Positions 25,901 to 33,399 are shown, numbered from the stretch's first letter. The stretch is DNA of 64,000 nucleotides from Dendrophyllia cribrosa (GCA_024195265.1 JAJLRJ010000003.1:54977284-55041283), one strand, 5' to 3'. A program made the numbers and translations. Notes: generated by a model from the sequence alone, not told the origin.

Positions 25901-28098
25901 GTAAAACGAAACGACACTGTAACAAGACTCGGCTGCTGGGTTTGTTAGAAATAGATCGTTAGTTTGATGCAGCTGCTTTGACATTCATCGATCGCTTCAC
26001 TTTGACAAATTTTGGTTAGATATTCTGCAAGGTAAACTTTGTCTTGCATGCCAATAGCCATTTGCTGTGATTACTATAAAATACAACCATAATATGTTTT
26101 CCACTTTTTTTCGTTTTAGGAGACGTCTAGGAGGAAGTAATGATCATTTAAGGGAAATGGCTTTGCTTTGCGATTTATATCCTTTGTATATCGCTACCAT
26201 GTGTGATTTTATTGTGTTTTCATAAGCAGTATAGTGAACTGTAACCAATAATTAAGCAACTACAATTGAAATATTTACCATTCTAATTTCGACGGAATTG
26301 TTAAACATTAAATCTCTGTGATTTTCGGATGTGTTCTATTTCTGATAAAAGGAAAGCAGGTTGAACTTTTCTAACCACATCAATTGTCAAACAGTTGAGT
26401 TTAGATCGAATTAATCGTTGAACAAAACATGTCCCGGCGAGTCACAGAACTGCTGAGTAAACAATTCTCAAGCATTACTCCGTGGAGTCACGTTCAAATT
26501 CCACACATCTCGTATTTATGTCACGCTATTTGATCGATCATGTTGATATTGTTAATTTATTCGAAACCCCATCACGGATTCTCCAAAATGCCTGTGTTTA
26601 AACAATCCTAATTCCTTGTAGTAGGTGGTTTCAAGGATTTTAAAGCGAAAAAAATATACAAAGTTCTAAACTGATGTTTTTTCTAACAGTACCGAATCGA
26701 TCAGAGAAAAAGATATAGACCTTAAATTGTAGCCTACTAAAGGATGGGCGATTTTATTTTTGTGGAGGAGGAGGCAGGGTGCGGTGCAATTTTTCTGATC
26801 ATGAATTTTTTTCCCGTCTTGATGTTGTGCAAGAATTTTTTTCGGGATTGTTCCATACCTGTTTTTCCTTTGGCTCGCTGTGCATCATTTTTTTTCTTTA
26901 CTTTTGCTGTGCAGGAATTTATTTTTAGTAATTGCCCAAACCACCCCCCCCCCCCCCCCCCCTCTTAACAATAAAATGGTTCGTCCCTAAGGAGTGCTTG
27001 AAGCGTGCTGTGGAATGTAAATGTAAATGTGGACTGGACTGTGCATATTGATAGATTCTAGATTGTATATTGTGGATTACTGATATAAAACTATAAAATG
27101 AAAACCGGGTGGAAACTGAGACCAAACGAGCCAGTTTTGAAGCCCATCGGGCTACTTGTTTCCCTTTACAGCCACCCCTCCAGAGGATTATCGGTTGGGT
27201 GGTCAGCAGCTTAAGCATGGAATTTGGTATTTACCACTGATTTCACTGTTACGCAACCCTTCGAATCAAAACTACTTTGAGCAATTTCAATTTACTCTGC
27301 CGTCAATCATACCTAGTAGGAGTTTGTATACTCCTGCGTGATCACCAGCCTGCAATGGCGTCCGAAGAAACGAACTCTTTCCATATAAGGTATGATTGAC
27401 GGCAGGGTAAATCGAACTGCTCAAAGTAGTTTTGACTAGAAGGGTCGCGTAACACTGAAAGAAATGGTAAACATTACAACAGTACCTCGCACCTGTGAAA
27501 ATACATTATTGGGGAGAGAGTTCCTTTTACATGATAGGATACAGAAAACCTGTATTTCAATCAAGAAACCTGCAATGGCATTCAAGGTTAATTTTCTCAA
27601 ATTTGTTTCCTGTACTAGCCCTACATGGAAGAATCAACATATCATATCTTTATCACACCTCCCACACAACGTAGGTTAAAAATTATTATAATACAAGCTT
27701 TAAATATTCATGCGCAGTTGAGCTTCTCGTGAGGGACGGAGTCAGGTGGTTCGCTTATGAGGTCTCGAACATACATGAATTGACTAAAGCTTGTCTGAAT
27801 GAAACATTCGGTATCAGGAACAATCAGGGATTTGTTGATCATCGCCAAGCTACATGTATGGCCACCATCGGCCACAAATTAAATTTAAGCGCGGCTTGCA
27901 AAAACAAAATAATAATGATACTTGATATCTGCCCTAAATACCACTTCTTTACCTTGCCGTGTTCTCGTCTAATCGAGCATCAAGTTTCCTAATGGCGTCT
28001 TTGATCGATCCCACATCCAGCGAAGAAAAACTCAGTCCATTCACCAACAACGACAATTCTCCAATTTGATGTTTCTTTATCTTCGAAGATCTCGACAT
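1..28098 (-). CDS. KIAA0825: KIAA0825-like (DUF4495) gene, 5' and middle part, 12 exons in window
   Basis: Spliced gene on the minus strand, assembled by eye. Coding exons in order: 27953-28098, 20711-20894, 18494-19316, 17006-17149, 15095-15303 (or 15082-15303), 12343-12486, 10586-10704, 9574-9724, 9017-9207, 2412-2556, 727-778, and 1-75 continuing off the left edge. Every junction has AG/GT borders and compatible phase; about 2.38 kb codes for about 790 residues. Identity rests on stretches I recognise from animal KIAA0825: the N-terminal segment around DVGSIKDAIRKLDARLDENT, the block LLHNLCFLYPANEIWKGY, and above all GERCSFSIQMW followed by HDLWT, ATRYSR and CDITAILL. The vertebrate protein is larger (roughly 1,275 residues), so several exons should lie to the left. 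Molecular function is poorly known; human variants have been linked to postaxial polydactyly. No signal peptide or membrane segment is apparent. Introns are full of MITEs, LINE ends and a 5.8 kb foldback. A protein search would confirm the name. Confidence 0.82.
241..387. mobile_element. Hairpin MITE (family also at 22862)
   Basis: Imperfect inverted repeat with arms of about 50 bp beginning TATATGTTGTGGTGCAATTT. The short centre contains CATTATCATAC repeats. A second member with the same terminal TATGTTGTGGT and a similar centre lies at 22862-23022. Confidence 0.7.
584..702. mobile_element. Hairpin MITE, GGGCCGAGTTGTTCAAA termini
   Basis: Terminal inverted repeats GGGCCGAGTTGTTCAAA at each end enclose imperfectly paired arms, 119 bp in all. 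Non-coding. It lies just left of KIAA0825-like exon 11. Confidence 0.75.
727..778 (-). CDS. KIAA0825: KIAA0825-like exon 11, short
   Basis: A 52-nt exon behind a strong acceptor (CCTTTCTTTCTAG) with donor GGAG/GTACTG. It reads ALLSRNARLPVTIVKYG in phase 0 and leaves G for exon 12. It is supported by splice signals and phase continuity on both sides, not by recognised homology. Confidence 0.55.
1288..1307 (+). repeat. Poly-G run
   Basis: Twenty consecutive G follow a T/A-rich stretch. The short ORFs predicted across it are Gly or Pro homopolymers and are not genes. Confidence 0.9.
1831..1882. repeat. Small inverted repeat
   Basis: Two 19-base arms (CCCAGAAGCTTATCACGTT and its near complement) separated by a short loop. 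It could be a MITE remnant or a simple palindrome. Confidence 0.5.
2412..2556 (-). CDS. KIAA0825: KIAA0825-like exon 10
   Basis: The acceptor ATTGTTTCAG is followed by A, which completes the Arg codon of exon 9, then CDITAILLSTLSFLWSCCNS and a block ending SCLLTTL. I chose donor CTG/GTCAGT (phase 0), which lets exon 11 read on. The alternative GACAG/GTTTTG at 2401 would put a stop in exon 11. The 6.5 kb intron to exon 9 is filled by the foldback element. Confidence 0.78.
4845..5335 (-). pseudogene. Transposon-associated protein remnant
   Basis: Two minus-strand open stretches, 5120-5335 and 4845-5066. The first contains GAQTGRKADPALVAVDRRKV, which resembles a domain I recall from many uncharacterised cnidarian and fish repeat-encoded proteins (T-G-x-K-A-D-P...). 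The second ends its basic part with DKIKDMVRECSC. Neither makes a full domain, and they are not in one continuous frame. They are best read as decayed internal coding sequence of the foldback; which transposon class they come from is unknown. Confidence 0.4.
5326..6204. mobile_element. Nested MITE, GGGGCCG...TTCACGAAA termini
   Basis: Terminal inverted repeats GGGGCCGCAATCACGAAA and GGGGCCGTATTCACGAAA (inverted at the right). Subterminal copies of CTTCGTAAATACCAG and AAGATATAACTTA recur on both sides. A 113-codon minus-strand ORF inside (5603-5944) resembles nothing I know. Confidence 0.75.
6989..7607. mobile_element. G-tract MITE, termini CCCGGGGGAGGG
   Basis: The left end CCCGGGGGAGGG followed by poly-G (6998-7020) is answered by CCCCACCCCTCCCCCCCGGG on the right. 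The subterminal TATACGGGGACGTGCCGCTG on the left matches an inverted CAGCGGCACCCCTATA on the right. A second hairpin (7067-7251) is inserted in it. A related element lies at 54271-54603. Confidence 0.75.
7067..7251. mobile_element. Hairpin MITE nested in the G-tract MITE
   Basis: Nearly perfect 74-bp inverted arms starting ATAGACCACTTTCATAATGG around a loop of about 37 bp. This is the third nesting level: hairpin in G-tract MITE in foldback in a host intron. Confidence 0.85.
9017..9207 (-). CDS. KIAA0825: KIAA0825-like exon 9, most conserved exon
   Basis: The acceptor AATTTCTGGATAG precedes GGT-GAA-AGG, and the donor is TTCAG/GTAATC. It encodes GERCSFSIQMWNYHLQGLRH, then DLWTHCPPEKAQAM and LATRYSRVTPSHRRVQQF. 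This is the segment that most convincingly matches vertebrate KIAA0825. It ends in phase 2, completed by exon 10. Confidence 0.87.
9574..9724 (-). CDS. KIAA0825: KIAA0825-like exon 8
   Basis: The acceptor CTAAATTGCAG is followed by A, completing an Arg codon, then RPFPVLHNQFSELVDSVS and a C-terminal DAHSHNWTDHRPFYE. It ends in phase 0 at donor GAG/GTATTT. The final block precedes the well-conserved exon 9. Confidence 0.78.
10059..10411. mobile_element. MITE with about 80 bp inverted arms
   Basis: Arms begin ACACATGTTCAATTTAATTG and are almost identical in inverted orientation. The centre holds tandem TATTAGGACTAA units and TATTGGCTGT repeats. It lies in the intron between exons 7 and 8. Confidence 0.8.
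10586..10704 (-). CDS. KIAA0825: KIAA0825-like exon 7
   Basis: A 119-nt exon between acceptor CACTTTTCAG and donor CCAAG/GTAACA. It starts in phase 0 and leaves AG for the next exon. It reads LLSDFPKVCSIDCLYTVLSS and continues with a Tyr-rich segment ending EDVLGSEP. Confidence 0.75.
10927..10962 (+). repeat. Poly-G tract
   Basis: A run of more than 30 G, barely interrupted at its left end, in the intron between exons 6 and 7. I see no terminal inverted repeat around it. Confidence 0.85.
11359..11929. mobile_element. MITE, AAGGTGGCTGAACACAGTTT termini
   Basis: Inverted termini AAGGTGGCTGAACACAGTTT and AAACTGTGTTCGGCCACCTT, 571 bp apart. They share the AAGGTGGC start with the element at 47178-48432 and a lone end at 43956. 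No coding potential. Confidence 0.75.
12343..12486 (-). CDS. KIAA0825: KIAA0825-like exon 6
   Basis: Exactly 48 codons between acceptor TGCTGTTTTGTAG and donor AGACAG/GTACAGG, phase 0 at both ends. It encodes CCAVIMENADGVLPLASSHG followed by a segment ending EACLKSYHSRLRQ. It lies just left of the GATC-rich repeat array. Confidence 0.72.
12591..12835. repeat. GATC-rich minisatellite, block 1
   Basis: Degenerate repeats built from GATCCTTGAAAGATCCTT, AGGATCTTGAAGGATCCTTG and GCAAGATC. GATC occurs every 10-20 bases and most units are self-complementary. It was continuous with block 2 (13176-13870) before a MITE inserted. Confidence 0.85.
12836..13175. mobile_element. MITE splitting the GATC array, TTA target duplication
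   Basis: Imperfect inverted ends GGGAAGTGG...GGACCCACC and GGTGGGTCC...CCATTTCCC. TTA precedes the left end and follows the right end. Removing the element plus one TTA restores the array phrase seen elsewhere (GATCCTTATTCAATCC). A 3-bp TTA duplication fits PIF/Harbinger-type elements; that class call is inference. Confidence 0.7.
13176..13870. repeat. GATC-rich minisatellite, block 2
   Basis: About 700 bp of the same degenerate units, including the higher-order phrase TTGCAAAGATCTTTGCAA. A 139-codon plus-strand ORF across it (13163-13582) repeats LCKILQRIL and LKDP motifs and is a by-product of the repeat, not a gene. Confidence 0.85.
14683..14840. mobile_element. Partial TTAA-type MITE (relative at 50583)
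   Basis: Contains CCTTAACATCAAAATACAAA followed by TTCTCCTTTCTTGTC, matching in inverted orientation the interior of the TTAA-flanked element at 50583-50807. Its right end is unclear. Confidence 0.5.
15095..15303 (-). CDS. KIAA0825: KIAA0825-like exon 5 (donor uncertain)
   Basis: The acceptor AATTTCAG is followed by GT, which completes the Gly codon left by exon 4. It encodes SVTSRLDSQALSS...WPWRDEFKSHTSKISLALSEHI. Two donors are possible. GTTAAA (exon ends at 15095, phase 0) matches the phase of exon 6. AG/GTTTAG (exon ends at 15082, phase 1) would bring a stop early in exon 6. I prefer the first unless an intervening exon was missed. Confidence 0.65.
16330..16761 (+). mobile_element. LINE 3' end with (ATG)n tail
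   Basis: A decayed reverse-transcriptase C-terminus (SRVGAKVWNALPNTLKTLAT, then stops) is followed by a 3' UTR and the tail AATAAAATGATGATGATGATG. Typical of a 5'-truncated CR1/L2-like LINE. It lies in the intron between exons 4 and 5. Confidence 0.65.
17006..17149 (-). CDS. KIAA0825: KIAA0825-like exon 4
   Basis: A 144-nt exon between acceptor TGTATTGTAG and donor GTAGGG. It begins with TG, completing a Val codon with exon 3, and ends in phase 1. The peptide is polar and probably disordered (PSSPVMGHRNANRHSSKKST). It is supported mainly by splice phase and open frame; its sequence is poorly conserved. Confidence 0.65.
17584..17654 (-). tRNA. tRNA-like sequence (copy 1), likely tRNA-derived repeat
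   Basis: A 71-nt cloverleaf: 7-bp acceptor stem (GTTCTAG/CTGGAAC), D arm GCTC-AGTGGTA-GAGC, T arm GTGGG-TTCGAAT-CCCAT. By position the anticodon is AGA (Ser), but there is no long variable arm and the fifth anticodon-stem pair is A-A, so the amino-acid call is doubtful. A T-run follows the 3' end, as for Pol III termination. It shares about 60 bp of 5' flank with copy 2, which argues for a dispersed repeat rather than a housekeeping tRNA gene. Confidence 0.6.
17927..17997 (+). tRNA. tRNA-like sequence (copy 2), inverted relative to copy 1
   Basis: Nearly identical 71-nt cloverleaf to copy 1, with one change in the anticodon stem (TCTGA for TCCGA), the same AGA at the anticodon position and a T7 run after GGAA. 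Both copies carry the same upstream flank (GCCCACATTTCACCCTTGCT). Box A and box B are intact, so Pol III transcription is plausible. Confidence 0.6.
18093..18452 (+). mobile_element. LINE 3' end with (AATA)n tail
   Basis: The translated stretch RINRARVWNMLPSDLRN, then FKRKL, is typical of the C-terminus of CR1/L2-type reverse transcriptases. A stop, a 3' UTR and an AATAAATAAATAAAC tail follow. The 5' end is truncated. Confidence 0.65.
18494..19316 (-). CDS. KIAA0825: KIAA0825-like exon 3, largest exon
   Basis: An 823-nt exon encoding about 274 residues. The acceptor is TTTGCTGTGCAG before ATT-CAG-GCA, and the donor GGTAAAG/GTACGT leaves phase 1. Recognisable family segments are LWEGIRSKLRKGFWTLLAKL and the following LLHNLCFLYP block. 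A Ser/Arg/Gly-rich stretch near the C-terminal third (SEIERPSGSRRGSSVLSGK) looks disordered. Confidence 0.85.
19590..19768. mobile_element. MITE, CAGGGCTGTCATTAAG termini
   Basis: Perfect 16-bp inverted termini. ATTGA on both sides is a likely target duplication. Related ends (CAGGG followed by a TCATTAAG-like end) are seen at 20944 and 21504. Confidence 0.8.
20221..20643. mobile_element. Composite inverted-repeat element (copy at 43288)
   Basis: Two units side by side. 20221-20464 is bounded by TATACATGAAAAAATT and its inverse and contains GTGTAACACCGGTGCAAA repeats and A/T homopolymers. 20472-20643 is a hairpin bounded by TAGGTAATCATACGGTTT. Most of both units recurs, inverted, at 43288-43618, so they move or are copied together. 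Confidence 0.65.
20711..20894 (-). CDS. KIAA0825: KIAA0825-like exon 2
   Basis: Flanked by acceptor TTTACATTTACAG and donor GTAAGC. Its first base completes the phase-2 codon of exon 1, and it reads LQESWGQFVDICNTI...PSEWLNSKDAVDLLTSS and ends in phase 0. The intron between exons 1 and 2 is about 7 kb and contains at least six transposable elements. Confidence 0.75.
20944..21113. mobile_element. MITE, CAGGGTTCTCATTAAG termini
   Basis: Inverted termini CAGGGTTCTCATTAAG and CTTAGTGAGAACCCTG, flanked on both sides by TTTCAA, a probable 6-bp target duplication. The repeated CCGCCTACT motif lies inside. It lies just 5' of exon 2, in intron 1. Confidence 0.75.
21504..22008. mobile_element. MITE, CAGGGGTTTCAATAAG termini
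   Basis: Inverted termini CAGGGGTTTCAATAAG and CTTCTAATGAAACCCCTG; flanks TAGGAA and TAGGCA are near-identical. Same superfamily look as the elements at 19590 and 20944. Only short non-homologous ORFs inside. Confidence 0.7.
22192..22505 (-). mobile_element. LINE 3' end, minus strand, (TAA)n tail
   Basis: The minus-strand translation RPLLEYAYPIWGGLPEYLA...LQRIQNRSLDIIGLPRDTL is the reverse-transcriptase C-terminal region of a CR1/jockey-type LINE. A stop and a short 3' UTR follow, ending in a TTATTAATTATTATT tail at 22192-22222. Confidence 0.8.
22862..23022. mobile_element. Hairpin MITE (family of 241-387)
   Basis: Arms of about 70 bp begin TATGTTGTGGTTCAAATTTT and are almost perfectly inverted around an ATTCATTATCATATTC centre. 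Confidence 0.8.
23030..24695. other. No gene seen; AT-rich intron 1 sequence
   Basis: Intron 1 of the KIAA0825-like gene. I see no coding exon. Near 23850 a short palindrome CTCGTCGC-TCTGC-GACGAG occurs in a patch of higher GC. This may be a decayed repeat. Confidence 0.5.
24700..25650. mobile_element. TTAA-flanked element, CCCATTCGCTCCT termini
   Basis: TTAA borders both ends (24696-24699 and 25651-25654). Inverted termini are CCCATTCGCTCCT and AGGAGTGAATGGG. Four or so CCGTAA hexamers lie near the left end. Overlapping ORFs of 111 (minus) and 117 (plus) codons at 25019-25388 have no recognisable domain. The TTAA target fits piggyBac- or Kolobok-type non-autonomous elements. Confidence 0.75.
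25655..26736. other. No gene seen
   Basis: Intron 1 sequence without recognisable exon, repeat boundary or long ORF. Confidence 0.5.
26737..26990. mobile_element. Poly-C MITE of the GGGACGGACCATT family
   Basis: The left end GGATGGGCGATTTTATTTTT and the right end AAAATGGTTCGTCCC are imperfectly inverted. A C-run occupies about 26944-26962. Inside are AGGAATTTATTTTT-type phrases. The family is also seen at 38871 and 40871. Confidence 0.6.
27226..27472. mobile_element. Hairpin MITE with about 85 bp arms
   Basis: The left arm (GGTATTTACCACTGATTTCA...GCCGTCAATCATACC) is complemented by the right arm (GGTATGATTGACGGC...AAATGGTAAACA) with scattered mismatches. It lies about 500 bp 3' (in gene direction) of exon 1. 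Confidence 0.75.
27953..28098 (-). CDS. KIAA0825: KIAA0825-like exon 1 (start codon)
   Basis: First coding exon. I chose the ATG at 28098 (MSRSSKIKKHQ...), although the frame stays open to an ATG at 28149. The exon ends GCA-AG before the donor GTAAAG, leaving phase 2, which the next exon's first base completes. It encodes a short amphipathic N-terminus (LLVNGLSFSSLDVGSIKDAI) like the start of vertebrate KIAA0825. Sequence upstream of 28150 should hold the promoter, but I see no clear TATA box. Confidence 0.75.
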
Positions 28099-28149
28099 CT
28101 CGTATCTTTCTGCCCGCCAAAATAAGCCGTCACACCACGCAAGATGCAC

Positions 28150-31100
28150 CAGAAAGATTCAACACGCCAGAACACATTCAACAAATCTCTCTGCGTTCAA
28201 AATCTACATAATGTAGCTGGAGAAGAAACATTGTACAACTGTGAATTTTGTATGTTGTCCTTTCGTGTCCCTTTCGTGATGTTTACATGACATTTCGCCG
28301 GGCGCAGATGGTCAAGGGCGGAGACTTCCATATAAGGTCATTTTTCCCAAATACGGTTTTATGGAACCGAGTCTTTCGCGGTAAGATAAAGAGCGCGGGA
28401 ATCATGAAAAATAGCGAAAAAAATTCAGTGAAAACGAGCGAATGACTTTTTTTTTCAAAGGACCCAGAAGCTTCAGAAGCTCAGAAAACAAGTAAAAAGA
28501 AGGCAAAGCAAAGCTTAGTATAGCGTATCAAGAAAGGTTTGTATAATATTTTGGCCGAACTAGCCTATTTTTAGTTAATGGTTTTACGTTTTATCAACAA
28601 ATGCCACCCATTTATCGACAGTTATTATAAAACTTAGCTTAAGGTTTGTCGGTTCCTTTGTCGGGAGTCCACATAATGTCCATAATCCTATATCCCTTCT
28701 ATTTTACACCTAATTGAAGAACTTATATCCAATTTAACGCATATTTTAGCATCCCAAATTTGTTGCTAAATATCCCACAATTTATTTTCTTAATAAGCCC
28801 AGAAATATCCCATGTCACTAATTTTTTTTGCCCAATAAAACTTTGTCCCCTTTTAATAGCTAGAATCCTAGGTCTGTTAGTCATTCGATAACTTTTAGGT
28901 ATGAGACTCATGTTAAACAGTCTTTGTTTATTTATTTATTTATTTAATTATTTATTTCATCACTGCTTTTCACATACTCATCCCTTGAACAAAAAAAAAA
29001 ATTGGCGGACTGTTGTAAACAAAGCAAAGATGTTCTCTGGATAAGATTTCACAAATTTAACTTCCGGTATTAATACTGTTTTAACATTTACTAACAAAAC
29101 TTTTTAGTACATGAGAAAAAGTTCTGAAAAATAACTCATTATTTCTGTTAAAAATGAAATAAAATATTATTATATTAAAATTTATAGCTACTCATTACAA
29201 TGCATGAATCAACCATAGTTTCAAACACCTGTCACTGATTTTTTTTTTCTATAATAATAAATTATATTGTTTAAAGTGCTTTTAGGGTTTTCAGTTGCTT
29301 GGAATACCTTGTTGTAAAAAGCTCTTGGTAAACAGACAGAAATTAAAATATCATTGGCAATGTGCTTAATATTGAAATAAGCTTGTACAGCAACTGCAGA
29401 CTAAATAAATGTATACAATGAGTTACATGTAAGCTCTATTTGCAATCTATTTATGGATCAATGTAAAGTTTGAAAAGAAGGAAGTCCCAATGTTTTGCTT
29501 AATAATAGGCCATTAACAGAATGATGTACCAGTAGCTTAAAATGACACACAACACCTCTGCTTGTGTTCATAAGCCCATATTGCCACATACAAATGCAAA
29601 TTTCAGGGCTCTGGTTGGCCAATTTCATTTTAATACCCTAAAATGCCAATAGTGGGGTATACAACTTTGTTGGGTTTTCTAACTGACAAGCAAAAAATAA
29701 AGTGTTGTTTTAGATGATTTGATGTAAATTTTTGTAAAGGAACTGTGGTGTGCTTATATATAGGAGGGGGTACAACCAAACTGATGGGTCTATAACTGGG
29801 TTGAGGGGGTATAAGGGGGGAGGGGGGGGGAGGGGGGGGGGGGATTTAGCAGTATTTTACAGTATGTTCTCATGGTTGACATGGAGGCTGTTGTGGGGGA
29901 ATATAAAAATAAGTATCATTTGCAGATGAATATTCCTCCATTGCAAGCCTCACAAGCCATTACAAGAAAGTTAAAGAAGGTACTCAAAATAATGGACAGT
30001 TTACATGTGCAACACAAGCATATCGTTCTGTAAGTGCAGGATTAAGCAGTAGGATTATAACACATGATATTATAAGCACAAGCACATAATGACATGCATC
30101 GTTGAATAAAATATTTTCTCAGAATTGCATCAGTTTTGGCATGAAAATTTGGTAAGACTTTGAGCCCACAAGAGTTTGGAAAATGTGCCAAGTCAAATTT
30201 AAACTCATGAAACTCTGCGAACAAAAAAAAAATGTTTCACATTTTTCGGTTTTTGCAGTGTTTCAACTTTACTTGAAGTTCAGAGCTTGTGTGTTTTGAG
30301 TTGTTTTCATCAAATAATATCAAATGCACAAGTTCAAAGAAAAAATTAGCCTTTATGTTGCCTAGCAACACATACAAAGCATAAAATATTTTTTCTATAT
30401 CCTTTCAAACAAAACAAATCAGTAACTTAATTCTGCTCTTTCGTAAAACTCTCTTTAAAGCTTCTTGACTTAACTGTGTAAAAATTCATGAAACTAATGT
30501 TATTCTTGATAAAAAAGTGTGGGAACATGTCTGATGCAATTCTAAGTTAACAAATTCAACACAACAATGTCACTAATGTAATGCTCTCTAAAAACACCTC
30601 AATCAGTATTGTGTTCCATTAGAACTTTTCATGCATATGTTAATTACATGTAATTCTGCTTGGTATGAATTTAACACGATTATTTCCGTTCAAGCAAAAG
30701 GGAACAGGTTCTCATAGATCTTGATGAACACATTAAATTCTGTTCTAATTTCTATTCCAGATTATGCCCCCCAAAAAACATGCCTGTTTATACTAATAAT
30801 TTGTTACTTGTTTCACATTTTATTAATATTGGACATGATGGAATACTTTTTACAAATATTTTCCACCAAGCCACAAGATGTCAAAGTTATAAGATTCTGT
30901 GAAATCTCTAAAATAAGTTTTACAAAATACACTTTCCTAAAGTCACAACATTTAAATAAAAATAAGTCTAGAATAAGTTTTAAAAGGCTAGTTAGCTTAA
31001 AAATTAAAAAGTAATTAGTTATGAAAATCAAAATTGGGCAGCAACTGATAATATTAATAGTTTTGTGTTGTGGCAAGTAAAATAATGAAAAAGTATTTTT

Positions 31101-32368
31101 AATCATTTTAAAACCATTTCTACATCTTAAGGAACAGTAGTGCCTACATACAAAAGCACAACCAACCGCATTGATATTAAAATATTCACAATTGTAGTCT
31201 TCCAACTAAATCAACTGAAACATCTGTTTCTCACTTGCATTTTGATCAGCACAGGAATAATTATTGATATATTTTATAAAGAGATGTGGTTTTATTTTTC
31301 ATTTTCCAAATCCAGCAATGTTAGATTGGAAATTCAAAAAAGGAATCTAATACACTAGTAGTTGAAGCAGTAGGATTCCCTAATTTTTTCACCAAACTGT
31401 TTGAAACATGATCGTCCTTTTCGGTCTGTTCCAGAATACAATTGTTTAATATTTTTATCTCAAATAATAATTTATTTTAGGAGAGAATTTTCAGATAACT
31501 TATAAGCTCACAGGTCCTACACAAGTCTATTCTAAAAATCGTAACAACAACAACGAAAAACTCTGTATAAATTTGTAATTTAAGATTTCATGTGAAAGCA
31601 ATTAGTCAAACAAAAAAAAATTATTCAAAAACAGAGGAGTTCTCGACGGAAGTCGCCTTGAATTAAAAAGGTAAATTCAACTTAAATACTTTGATTAATT
31701 AACCGCACAAGCTAAAAAGATTAAAGTCCGATAAAGATTTAAAGCTTAAAATATTAAAAATGCACAGAATATTTTTTACAAGATTGTGATAGAAATGCTC
31801 CGAGCAAGAATATTTGTAATAAGCTAACTTAATTATGACTAATTTCAATATTTGGAAAATTGAAATAAAAGGAGTAAAGATGATGAATGCGGCTAAGGAG
31901 AAAACGGCCGCCGATTAACAAACTTAAAACAGTTTTAATTTTAATAGAACGAAAGAGGTTTCAATATTCTATTCACAAATATCATCAAACTCTTAAGTTT
32001 AAAAGCTCTGAACATGTTTTGAAAATTTATATGCTTAATTTTGTTCAAATGGTACGAACGACCTGATTGCACCTGGTTCGTGTAAACAAGTTGTGAACAT
32101 ATAAAGACAAAATTTTCTCCATATTCTTGATCAGTGACTTTTAACTCATACGAAAGCCTCTGGCGCTTAGGGGTCTTGTATACGATTAAATAAATATCAC
32201 AGCAATAAGCTTGTATATGCATGTATACACGCCTCACATATTTTGAAAAGGATATATGCAACCAAACGAGACGATATGCACGCGACAGAACGAGATAAAC
32301 TTAAAGGTCATATTCAGTAAAATGCACAGTCGGATAACAGAACAATTTTCCGTTAGAGTTTTCTCTCC
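28150..32368. other. Intergenic, AT-rich, no gene recognised
   Basis: Between the start of the KIAA0825-like gene and the stop codon of the TNFAIP8-like gene. It contains a (TTTA)n run near 28927 and a G-rich tract near 29816-29843. ORFs of up to 130 codons (30813-31205, minus) are hydrophobic, AT-rich and unlike known families. The right part presumably includes the 3' UTR of the TNFAIP8-like gene, whose end I cannot place. Confidence 0.5.
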
Positions 32369-32956
32369 CTATAAATTGCCCTCTTCCATAAGTTTGTTCA
32401 GGTTATCTACGATGTTTTTAAGGATAACTCCGTAAGGTCCATCACGATTAGCTTGAAATACCTTCTCTAGCATATCGCCGTTCGCGTAGTAGTCGAACAC
32501 ATGATCAACCCGTCCGTGCGATTTCGCAGTAAGATGTCGTTCGATTATTTGATGTAGCAGGCTTCGACAGTCATCCAAGTTTTTGGTTAAAAATTTCTTA
32601 TCAAACGAGAAATCCACCTCGTAAAAGCTAATGAATGTCATGGCTGCAGAACGAAAATTTCTCCTGAATTGTTCCGCTGTTTGAATTTCGTCGCGGTTCA
32701 GCTGGTCGTTTCGGAACAAAATGCTGATCTTTACCACAATTTTCACAAGGTTCTTCACCAGCTTCTCGGCTTCTTTCTTGTTTCCTGACTCAATCTTCGC
32801 TAATCTGTAGAGTTGATCAAGAAGATCGCCAGTTGTGTCATCTACAAACGCTTTCGCCATATTTTTCGATGCCATCTTGCCCAGAATTTTCTTTTGAGCT
32901 CGCAGCGCGACACTTTTCGAGTTAAATCCACTGCCTGGCTCGGCAGCTTCGGCCAT
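32369..32956 (-). CDS. TNFAIP8L: TNFAIP8/TIPE family protein
   Basis: 195-residue cytosolic all-helical protein of the tumour necrosis factor alpha-induced protein 8 family. In vertebrates these proteins bind phosphoinositides or other lipids in a hydrophobic cavity and tune cell death, inflammation and migration. Family hallmarks are clear: FNSKSVALRAQKKILGKMAS near the N-terminus, the KKEAEKLVKNLVKIVVKISI helix, MTFISFYEVDFSFDKKFL, and the signature LLHQIIERHLTAKSHGRVDH. Length matches the family (about 185-200). I chose the ATG at 32956 because a splice acceptor (TTATTATTCAG, exon edge 32964) lies eight bases upstream. The frame upstream of it is open only as read-through of the intron. 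The whole coding region is one exon, as is usual for this family. Which vertebrate paralogue is closest cannot be told by eye. Confidence 0.94.
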   Translation of the reverse strand: MAEAAEPGSGFNSKSVALRAQKKILGKMASKNMAKAFVDDTTGDLLDQLYRLAKIESGNKKEAEKLVKNLVKIVVKISILFRNDQLNRDEIQTAEQFRRNFRSAAMTFISFYEVDFSFDKKFLTKNLDDCRSLLHQIIERHLTAKSHGRVDHVFDYYANGDMLEKVFQANRDGPYGVILKNIVDNLNKLMEEGNL

Positions 32957-33127
32957 TTTTGTCCCTGAATAATAAGAACATATAAAGTGTAGGGGATTAA
33001 TTTCCCAAAAGATACACAATAGACTTGCAGAAATTTACAACAAACAAATAAAATCGGTTAGAAGCCGCGATGAATCATAAATGCGCGGAAGCTTTCCAAG
33101 CTTAAAACTATTGAGACCGAAATTTAC

Positions 33128-33260
33128 CTGAGCTTGGAAGGTTTCGTGAATGTTACGTTTCCATGCGACGAAATTCACACGTTTTAGGCTTTAATTTTGC
33201 AGAGAATGATTGATCATCAGCCGTACAGCAACGCAACAATGCGAGGCAAACTATACTAGA
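33128..33260 (-). other. Probable 5' UTR exon of the TNFAIP8-like gene (right limit uncertain)
   Basis: The minus-strand donor CCAAGCTCAG/GTAAATTT lies at 33128/33127 and pairs with the acceptor at 32964, giving a 163-bp intron in the 5' UTR. The transcription start should be near or beyond 33200; I see no convincing TATA box, so the right limit is a guess. Confidence 0.5.
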
Positions 33261-33399
33261 AAGCGAATATGAAATTCAGCGAAATTTACTAAAGCTTCAA
33301 GTGATTGACATATATAGGGGCACGTGATATGGATCGTAAGCTAACATGAATATCACAGAAAATGATTCGTTCGCTCCCTAGGGAATAATCTTAAATACT

